The notes under the pieces: model-generated
The model's input: the letters and a program-made list of their open reading frames with translations, nothing else
The model's database searches: none
Told to the model about the DNA's origin: nothing
In this document: positions 31,946 to 36,995 of the stretch, one piece after another
How positions within the stretch are numbered: position 1 is the first letter of the stretch
Layout of the letters: every line of letters starts with the position of its first letter
Origin: Acidobacteriota bacterium
GTDB taxonomy: Bacteria > Acidobacteriota > Terriglobia > Bryobacterales > Bryobacteraceae
Direction of reading: 5' to 3'
DNA length: 36,995 nt
Assembly: GCA_025350695.1 (NCBI GenBank)
Contig: JANXXI010000127.1
Coordinates: 1 to 36,995 of the forward strand
Translations under genes and position numbers: made by a program

Positions 31946-32551
31946 CTATTTCTTTGGAAATTTAGGATCGGCTTTTACTTCCAAAATCTGTAGAGTGTGC
32001 CGTTCGGAGTGGCCGGAAAGCAGCAGGATCCACTCATAAGCATCCAGATCCTTGAATACCGGATGCGGCGCCACGTGCGACCGCGCGTCAACGTCGGTCT
32101 TCTCTACCCAATCGAGCGTCCGGTTCCGTTTTTCCTTAAACTCGGTGATCATCTCCTCCATTGACTTCCATTTGTTCGATGGTTTCAACTGTTCAGGCGC
32201 AGTCACCTTGTGCGAACGATCGATTATATTTTTCACCAGTTCCTGATCGATCTTTTTATAAACCGCCGGATCCCGTTTCACAATCGGCGTCTTCATTACT
32301 CTATCCGTGGCAACGTTGTAAATCAGATCTTCGCTAAGCGTAATATGTTCGGCGCATTCTGCAATGCTCCACCGGTCGGGGCCAGCCTTGAAGGCTAGCT
32401 GAGCGGGGCTCAAGTCCGCGATCGAATCGAGGAACTGTTTGCGGGTAGCGTGCAAATGGCTCATTGCAAAGCTACGTTCGTCGGGTTGTAATGTTTGAGC
32501 GGAAAGGCCTGAGGCGGCTAAAGTTAGTAGGTAAAACGGTAAGTGTCGCAT
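31946..32551 (-). CDS. Exported DinB-like protein, paralogue 1
   Basis: The ATG at 32551 gives 201 residues beginning with a signal peptide (MRHLPFYLLTLAASGLSAQ). In-frame starts at 32560 and 32599 are possible. The DinB-like domain has the same three His positions as the neighbouring paralogue (CAEHITLSEDL and SGHSERHTLQ). It is the first gene of the operon and diverges from the sulfatase gene; about 58 bp separate the two start codons, which must hold both promoters. Activity is unknown. Confidence 0.86.
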   Translation of the reverse strand: MRHLPFYLLTLAASGLSAQTLQPDERSFAMSHLHATRKQFLDSIADLSPAQLAFKAGPDRWSIAECAEHITLSEDLIYNVATDRVMKTPIVKRDPAVYKKIDQELVKNIIDRSHKVTAPEQLKPSNKWKSMEEMITEFKEKRNRTLDWVEKTDVDARSHVAPHPVFKDLDAYEWILLLSGHSERHTLQILEVKADPKFPKK

Positions 32552-32609
32552 TACTTCCATTGGATCAAGAAACAACCTCAGTTGCAAAGCGCGATACACT
32601 TAACTCTTC

Positions 32610-34028
32610 ATGAACTCGCTTTCACGCCGTTCCGTTCTTAAGCTTTTGACCGCCGCCCCTCTGGCCTCCGCCGCGCTCGCCAAGCGACGTCCCAACATCG
32701 TCCTGGTTCTCACCGACGACCAAGGCTATGCAGACCTCGCCTGCCACGGCAACCCCCACATCAAAACGCCTAACCTGGATCGCGTCCATCACGAAGGCGT
32801 CCGCTTCACGGATTTTCACGTCAGCCCAACCTGCTCGCCCACCCGCAGTTCATTGCTCACCGGGCGTCACGAATTTAAGAATGGCATCACCCACACCATC
32901 AATGAACGCGAGCGCATGAGTCTCAAATCCACCACCATCGCCCAAGTCCTCAAATCCGCCGGCTACACCACCGGCATATTCGGCAAATGGCACCTGGGCG
33001 ACGCCGCACCATACCAGCCCGGCAACCGCGGCTTCGACGAAGTGTTTATCCACGGTTGCGGCGGCATCGGCCAGCACTACCCTGGCACTTGTAGCGACGC
33101 CCCCGGCAATAAGTATTTCAACCCCACCATCCTGCACAACAACGTGTTTGAAAAGACGGAAGGCTACTGCACTGACGTCTTCTTCGGCCAAAGCCTCGAA
33201 TGGATGGACAAGGTGCGCCAATCAAAGACACCGTTCTTCACCTACATCACTCCCAACGCTCCGCACGCCCCGCTCGACTGTCCGGAAAATTACGTCGCCA
33301 TGTACAAAGGCAAGGGCCTGCCCGAGGCGACCGAAAAGTTCTACGGAATGATCACCAATATTGACGATAACGTGGGCCGCCTACTGGCCAAGTTCACCGA
33401 ATGGGGCATCGAGCGCGATACGCTATTGATCTTCATGAACGACAACGGGGGAACCGCCGGCGTGCGCGTTTTCAACGCAGGCATGCGCGGCCAAAAAGGC
33501 GGCCCCTATGAAGGAGGCGTCCGCGGCGCATGTTTCCTGCGTATGCCCGGCACAATTGAACCCCGTGACATCAACCACCTCACGGCGCACCTCGACATGT
33601 TCCCGACCCTCACCGAAATTGCCGGCGGCAAGGTTCCAGCAGGAGTGAAGCTTGACGGCCGCAGCCTTCTGCCGATCATCGAAAACCCGAAGGCGGCCTG
33701 GGCGGATCGTTACCTGTTCACCCACGTAGGCCGCTGGGAGCACGGCAAGGCCGCGGAATCCAAGTACGCCCAATGCCGCGTCCGCAACACGCGCTATTCT
33801 CTTGTGAACCCCCGCGGCGATGAATCAACTTGGGAACTTTACGACATGAAGGCCGATCCCGGCGAGAAGGAAAACATTGCCGCGAAAAATCCCGATGTCT
33901 TAGAGAAGATGAGTGCCGCATACGCCAAGTGGTGGGATGAAATATTGCCCGCGCTGGAGAACGAAAACGCTGTCCCGCCAAAGGTTGCGCCGTATGTGGA
34001 TTTGTACAAAAAACAGTTTGGTGGATAG
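32610..34028 (+). CDS. Exported sulfatase (arylsulfatase family), Tat signal
   Basis: The 472-residue enzyme has a twin-arginine-type leader (SRRSVLKLLTAAPLASAALA). The metal-binding start (RPNIVLVLTDDQGYADLACH) is followed by the sulfatase signature CSPTR (C75-R79), whose Cys would be converted to formylglycine. FGKWHLGD, APHAPLDCP and FMNDNGGTAG, all expected in the active site, are present. The C-terminus has the usual DPGEKENIA motif. Members remove sulfate esters, often from polysaccharides, in the periplasm. The Cys-type site needs a formylglycine-generating or anaerobic maturase from elsewhere in the genome. No carbohydrate-use genes adjoin it. Confidence 0.95.
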   Translation: MNSLSRRSVLKLLTAAPLASAALAKRRPNIVLVLTDDQGYADLACHGNPHIKTPNLDRVHHEGVRFTDFHVSPTCSPTRSSLLTGRHEFKNGITHTINERERMSLKSTTIAQVLKSAGYTTGIFGKWHLGDAAPYQPGNRGFDEVFIHGCGGIGQHYPGTCSDAPGNKYFNPTILHNNVFEKTEGYCTDVFFGQSLEWMDKVRQSKTPFFTYITPNAPHAPLDCPENYVAMYKGKGLPEATEKFYGMITNIDDNVGRLLAKFTEWGIERDTLLIFMNDNGGTAGVRVFNAGMRGQKGGPYEGGVRGACFLRMPGTIEPRDINHLTAHLDMFPTLTEIAGGKVPAGVKLDGRSLLPIIENPKAAWADRYLFTHVGRWEHGKAAESKYAQCRVRNTRYSLVNPRGDESTWELYDMKADPGEKENIAAKNPDVLEKMSAAYAKWWDEILPALENENAVPPKVAPYVDLYKKQFGG

Positions 34029-34047
34029 CTGATCCCGCTGCCCCAAA

Positions 34048-34305
34048 CTAGTCCAGAATTTCGTCGCCTGGCCTCGGCGGCTCGCCGCCTTTCTTACGGC
34101 TCAATATGCGACGTAAAGTTTCCCGGTTGCCTTTCTTCGCGCGTTCCTCGAAGAATGTGGCGGTTTCCATTGCTGAAATCTTTTCGGCCACGGCCAGCAC
34201 TACAAATTGGTTCAAGCTCGCGCCATCTTGCTTGCTCAACCTCTCGGCCGCGGCTTTCAGTGAGATAGGGAGTCTCAGGGGGTACGTGCTGCTGGTGGTC
34301 TTCAT
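34048..34305 (-). CDS. Ribbon-helix-helix-type antitoxin (HicB-like)
   Basis: The 85-residue protein opens with a short basic strand and helix pair (YPLRLPISLKAAAERLSKQD, then GASLNQFVVLAVAEKI). This is the ribbon-helix-helix pattern of HicB C-termini and related antitoxins. A charged tail (RILSRKKGGEPPRPGDEILD) probably wraps the toxin. The ATG overlaps the stop of the PIN toxin gene by 4 bp (ATGA). The toxin gene comes first, the reverse of most type II pairs. Confidence 0.82.
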   Translation of the reverse strand: MKTTSSTYPLRLPISLKAAAERLSKQDGASLNQFVVLAVAEKISAMETATFFEERAKKGNRETLRRILSRKKGGEPPRPGDEILD

Positions 34306-34733
34306 ATTATTATCTTCCTTATTCGTTTCAAGGCTTCACTCGGGGACAAAACTTTGATCCCAAACCGGCTAGGTGCAACCCCGAAATCCCGCTGGTTGAA
34401 AGTCACCAAATAGTCAGCTCTGCCATTCACGGCCGCCTCCAGAACCATTTCGTCTCCAGGATCGCGCAACTGGGGGCGCCAATGGTGGTGGATCTCAACC
34501 GGCTCCGCGAACTCAAGCAACGCGTTGATTGCGGCGCTCACATCCTTGGAACTCAATCCGGCCACAATCCTATGTTCGGCCAACTGGCAAATAGCTTCGT
34601 ACTCTAAAACCAGAGCGACGCTCAACAGTAATGTTCCGGCTCCCTTCTCCAAACAAGCAATCAACGCCGTGGAAGCCCCGTTAGGACTACGCATGGCCGC
34701 AACAATTACGTCGGTATCCAAAATGAACCGCAA
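34302..34733 (-). CDS. PIN-domain toxin (PIN_3/COG1569 type)
   Basis: The 143-residue protein starts at a TTG that fits the family N-terminus (MRFILDTDVIVAAMRSPNGA). Acidic residues expected in the PIN active site are visible: D6/D8, the Glu in LVLEYEA, and the DPGDEMVLEAA segment. RADYLVTFNQRDFG is the typical C-terminal strand of this subgroup. PIN toxins are Mg2+-dependent RNases that often cut tRNA, rRNA or mRNA. It forms an operon with the antitoxin. The upstream region 34743-34769 contains repeated operator-like boxes. Confidence 0.87.
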   Translation of the reverse strand: MRFILDTDVIVAAMRSPNGASTALIACLEKGAGTLLLSVALVLEYEAICQLAEHRIVAGLSSKDVSAAINALLEFAEPVEIHHHWRPQLRDPGDEMVLEAAVNGRADYLVTFNQRDFGVAPSRFGIKVLSPSEALKRIRKIII

Positions 34734-34742
34734 TTGTCAATT

Positions 34743-34769
34743 ATGATATCACATCGCGGATGGTATCAT
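34743..34769. promoter_or_regulatory. Operator-like boxes upstream of the PIN toxin-antitoxin operon
   Basis: TGATATCA (34744-34751, a perfect palindrome) and TGGTATCA (34761-34768) lie 17 bp apart as near-identical boxes. ATGATA (34743-34748) and TATCAT (34764-34769) are also complementary. Ribbon-helix-helix antitoxins commonly bind such paired boxes. The site also lies before the divergent gene at 34783. Confidence 0.4.
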
Positions 34770-34782
34770 TCGTAATCAACAC

Positions 34783-35199
34783 ATGCCAACCCTAAAAGCC
34801 GCGCTATTCTACTTCCTAACCGTTTTCGGCGTCGGCTTCCTCCTCGGCCCCATCCGCGTCTTCTTGCTGGTCCCCAAAGTAGGCGTGCGCACCGCCGAAC
34901 TGATCGAAATGCCCATCATGCTCGCCGCCATCTATTTCGCCGCCCGCCAAACAAATACAAAATTTCCGCTACCCCCAGCTAACCGCCTAGCCCTCGGCCT
35001 CAGCGCTCTATCGCTCGTGCTCGCCGCCGAACTCACCGTCGCCACCACCCTCCGCAGCCTCACCATCCGCGACGCACTCCTCAACCGCGACCCGGTTTCC
35101 GGCACAGCCTACTATGCCTCGCTCGCTATCTTCGCCCTTCTCCCGCGCCTCCTCCCGATCCACCACAAGTCCCCCCTGGTCAGCCCACCGCTGCCGTAA
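34783..35199 (+). CDS. Small integral membrane protein of unknown function
   Basis: The 138-residue protein has about four predicted transmembrane helices: LFYFLTVFGVGFLLGPI, ELIEMPIMLAAIYFAA, LALGLSALSLVLAAELTV and ASLAIFALLPRLLP. The sequence GPIRVFLLVPKVG may be a short re-entrant or loop segment. No signal peptide and no family was recognised. Codon third positions are richer in C than in neighbouring genes. It is divergent from the toxin operon and is followed after 9 bp by the next gene. Confidence 0.75.
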   Translation: MPTLKAALFYFLTVFGVGFLLGPIRVFLLVPKVGVRTAELIEMPIMLAAIYFAARQTNTKFPLPPANRLALGLSALSLVLAAELTVATTLRSLTIRDALLNRDPVSGTAYYASLAIFALLPRLLPIHHKSPLVSPPLP

Positions 35200-35208
35200 G
35201 ATAGGAAT

Positions 35209-35745
35209 ATGCCCGGCGAAAAGTTGACACTCAAGGCCAACCACTCCTGGAAATGCAAACCGGGCAACTCTATCTGCGTGATCGACCGCGGCGCCCTGCG
35301 ATTCGAATATCCCAGCCACTGGATCGTCGAACCTGGCGATGGCGCGTTGCATCTCTACGACCGCACACCATCGGTGGAAAGTTGCGATCTTGGGGTGTCC
35401 GTTTTCCCGATCCCACGAGAAGCAATTCAGCACTTACCCCTTGAGGAAACTTTGCTGGCCTCGCTCGAAAGCGAGTGGACGCCCTATCACCAGTCAGAGA
35501 TCCATCATCAGGAAAATGCCGATGTGGAGATAGCATGGTTGGAACAGAAATACGCCGACGCTGAGCACAATCGTGACGCCCGTTTCCGCGTAGCCGTTGC
35601 CCGCGGTTCTGTGCTTTGCCTGATAACGATGAACTACTGGTCGGACCGCGCCCTGGAACTCGAGCCGGTATGGGACGAAGTGTTACGCACGATTGTCTTT
35701 GGAGTGATGATCAAAGATCCCACCGCCGGTCCAATCGTGCAGTAA
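35209..35745 (+). CDS. Protein of unknown function
   Basis: The 178-residue protein has no signal peptide. AGGAA lies 1-2 bases before the ATG. The sequence has a short strand (ALRFEYPSHWIVEP) and alternating beta elements (DLGVSVFPIP, DVEIAWLEQKY, FRVAVARGSVLCLITMNYWS). The layout resembles DcrB/PsbP-like folds, but no motif supports a firm call. It is probably co-transcribed with the membrane protein upstream. Confidence 0.7.
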   Translation: MPGEKLTLKANHSWKCKPGNSICVIDRGALRFEYPSHWIVEPGDGALHLYDRTPSVESCDLGVSVFPIPREAIQHLPLEETLLASLESEWTPYHQSEIHHQENADVEIAWLEQKYADAEHNRDARFRVAVARGSVLCLITMNYWSDRALELEPVWDEVLRTIVFGVMIKDPTAGPIVQ

Positions 35746-35806
35746 GGTCAAGCGCCTGATAAAGCCTCCCCCGAATCCATCCCTTCAAGAATGCCTCACA
35801 ATGGGC

Positions 35807-36592
35807 TTACCGCACAGGGGGCGCTTCGGTCAATGGCAGGGCCGAAGCTGCAAGAGGGGTCCGATTCAGTGCGGCGTGGATCAGTTTTCGAGCATAAGAA
35901 TTGTCGTCCGCAACTGGTGTCTTGAAGGTCATATCGCGCCGCCAACTTGCCGGGGCCTCGGGATGAAAGCCGGTAAGGATGATCCAACCGCGACCAAACG
36001 TTCCTTCAACGATGGCGGGAGTTTGATCGGGATAGGTTCCGACAACCGCTCCCCAGCCCGTAAACTCCGGCCCATCTTCCCAATACTGATCGAGAGTCGG
36101 AGCCCCAGCAATGGCAATGGGTACGGCAGCTTTGCGGATACCTCGATTGATTGCCGAATAGAAACCGAACCGGATTCCGGATGTTAGGTTCAAACTGTTA
36201 TAACCGGAATTTCCAGCCAGGAATCCGCCCGCGCAAATTCCCAGATAATTCATGCCATTGCTTACCGCGTTGCGGATGTTGAAAGTCGTGGCCGAAGTGA
36301 GCGAATTGCCGATGTCGATAAAATTTCCACCCGGAACAATCAGCAGGCGGTGGCTTCCGATTTGAGCCTCCGTCATCTGGTTCAACCTGGACGAATTCAC
36401 CGTGGAATAGCGGAGCCTGTTGCTCTTCAATATCGTTTCAACGGCCGCGACGTCATTAGGGGAGGTCCCGGCGCCGTTGAACAGAAGAATAGGATTCGTC
36501 CCATTTGAGGAGGTCGAACTTGCTCGACCACCGCAGGCGGCGCAGATCAGGACGAAGAATACAATACAAGCACCTGTGCGCGAAGTATCCAT
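35807..36592 (-). CDS. Exported BPL_N / class I glutamine-amidotransferase-like protein
   Basis: The ATG at 36592 gives 261 residues with an N-terminal export signal (CIVFFVLICAACGG). A lipoprotein site is possible but the lipobox is poor. The body matches the BPL_N family of class-I GATase-like folds: HRLLIVPGGNFIDI, NYLGICAGGFLAG with the nucleophile Cys, and the late GFHPEAPASW segment. Members are thought to be related to cytoplasmic biotin-protein-ligase N-domains. Exported stand-alone forms are of unknown activity. No biotin gene is adjacent. Confidence 0.85.
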   Translation of the reverse strand: MDTSRTGACIVFFVLICAACGGRASSTSSNGTNPILLFNGAGTSPNDVAAVETILKSNRLRYSTVNSSRLNQMTEAQIGSHRLLIVPGGNFIDIGNSLTSATTFNIRNAVSNGMNYLGICAGGFLAGNSGYNSLNLTSGIRFGFYSAINRGIRKAAVPIAIAGAPTLDQYWEDGPEFTGWGAVVGTYPDQTPAIVEGTFGRGWIILTGFHPEAPASWRRDMTFKTPVADDNSYARKLIHAALNRTPLAASALPLTEAPPVR

Positions 36593-36995
36593 CACTGGGA
36601 TTGTATCTCGGGCATTCAGTTTATACCATAACTCCACTCTCTGTGCCCTAGAATGGCATCTATTCCATATGGGATCTATGCCATATTATGAGCTTGGCAT
36701 GGGAAGTCGCTTTGTTATTGAATATCCGCAACGAACCGCACCTGACTTATCCCCGGCGCCACCTACATCCAGTAGAACACTTAGTGTTATAGCGTTGGGA
36801 GCCGGTCCGAATTACGGTTCACCTGAACTAAAGCAATACTGCCCCGCCTCCTCCCAACCCGCCAAATTCCCAAAACACCACCTTTTTTTCACCGTCCACT
36901 CCCCACATTGTGAATCCGGGGCCTTAGTCAACTACACTATATGGAGGTGTTCCTTCCTGTAAGCGCCTGAACGCAACTCCTCCGGCCCAAAACAA
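36593..36995. other. 403-bp tail without a supported gene; contains a 32-bp imperfect palindrome (36653-36684)
   Basis: ATGGCAT (36653-36659) pairs with ATGCCAT (36678-36684) about a CCATATGG centre (36665-36672). Of 16 opposed positions, 13 pair normally, 1 is G-T and 2 mismatch. It lies about 60 bp upstream of the BPL_N gene and could be its operator. A + strand open frame across here overlaps the BPL_N gene antisense and has no family features. The rest is featureless. Confidence 0.45.

Noticed and set aside
36420-36962. 180-codon plus-strand open frame at the window end
   Set aside because: Its first third is antisense to the BPL_N gene, the rest has no signal, domain or ribosome site, and it crosses a palindrome.

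Overview
The window looks like a chromosomal stretch from an acidobacterium of the Solibacter/Bryobacter type. Three large secreted proteins end in the C-terminal domain catalogued as TIGR03437, which is best known from Solibacter. There is a 1067-residue outer-membrane protein with an N-terminal carboxypeptidase-regulatory fold, typical of Acidobacteria. Two proteins carry PEP-CTERM tails, and two paralogous exported DinB-like proteins sit in tandem. No plasmid, phage, IS element, CRISPR array, tRNA or rRNA was seen. This is inferred from protein families, not from a database search.

Layout. 1-1410: 3' part of a secretin with a Gly/Gln/Tyr-rich insertion. 1452-2169: a higBA toxin-antitoxin pair with its palindromic operator. 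2272-12248: three very large or abundant surface proteins on the + strand. These are an LGFP/Ig/pseudo-C39/TIGR03437 protein, a 637-residue exported protein with a near-consensus promoter, a ~250-nt leader and a strong terminator, and a beta-propeller/Ig/TIGR03437 protein. 12368-14317: a sigma-54 activator with a degenerate receiver domain, divergent from an exported rhodanese. 14325-18709 (- strand): a sorbosone-dehydrogenase-like PEP-CTERM protein, a heme-c-containing chemoreceptor and a PhoPQ-activated-pathogenicity-related (PqaA-type) hydrolase. 18785-20572: an exported cyclophilin fused to TIGR03437, and a small exported protein. 20660-29286 (- strand): cytochrome c', FeoA, FeoB, a PEP-CTERM protein, thioredoxin reductase, a TonB-receptor-like protein and a metallophosphoesterase. 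29441-30751: a pseudopilin and an alpha/beta hydrolase. 30760-32551: three DinB-like genes. 32610-34028: a Tat-exported sulfatase. 34048-34733: a PIN/ribbon-helix-helix toxin-antitoxin pair. 34783-36592: a small membrane protein, an unknown protein and an exported BPL_N/GATase1-like protein.

Most of the identifiable products act at or beyond the cell envelope: secretion and pilus parts, surface adhesin-like proteins, sorting-tagged proteins, an outer-membrane receptor, iron uptake and exported hydrolases. The genes do not form one obvious pathway.

The most unusual signal is at the level of RNA structure. In the two minus-strand gene runs, most intergenic junctions carry a gene-specific perfect or near-perfect inverted repeat that abuts, overlaps or encloses the downstream start region (15737-15770, 17375-17395, 24715-24736, 25681-25715, 26477-26504). 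The stems differ in sequence, so they are not copies of one repeat. Together they suggest translational or mRNA-processing control at gene starts. A 71-nt multi-stem element at 8544-8614 is a second unexplained structure.
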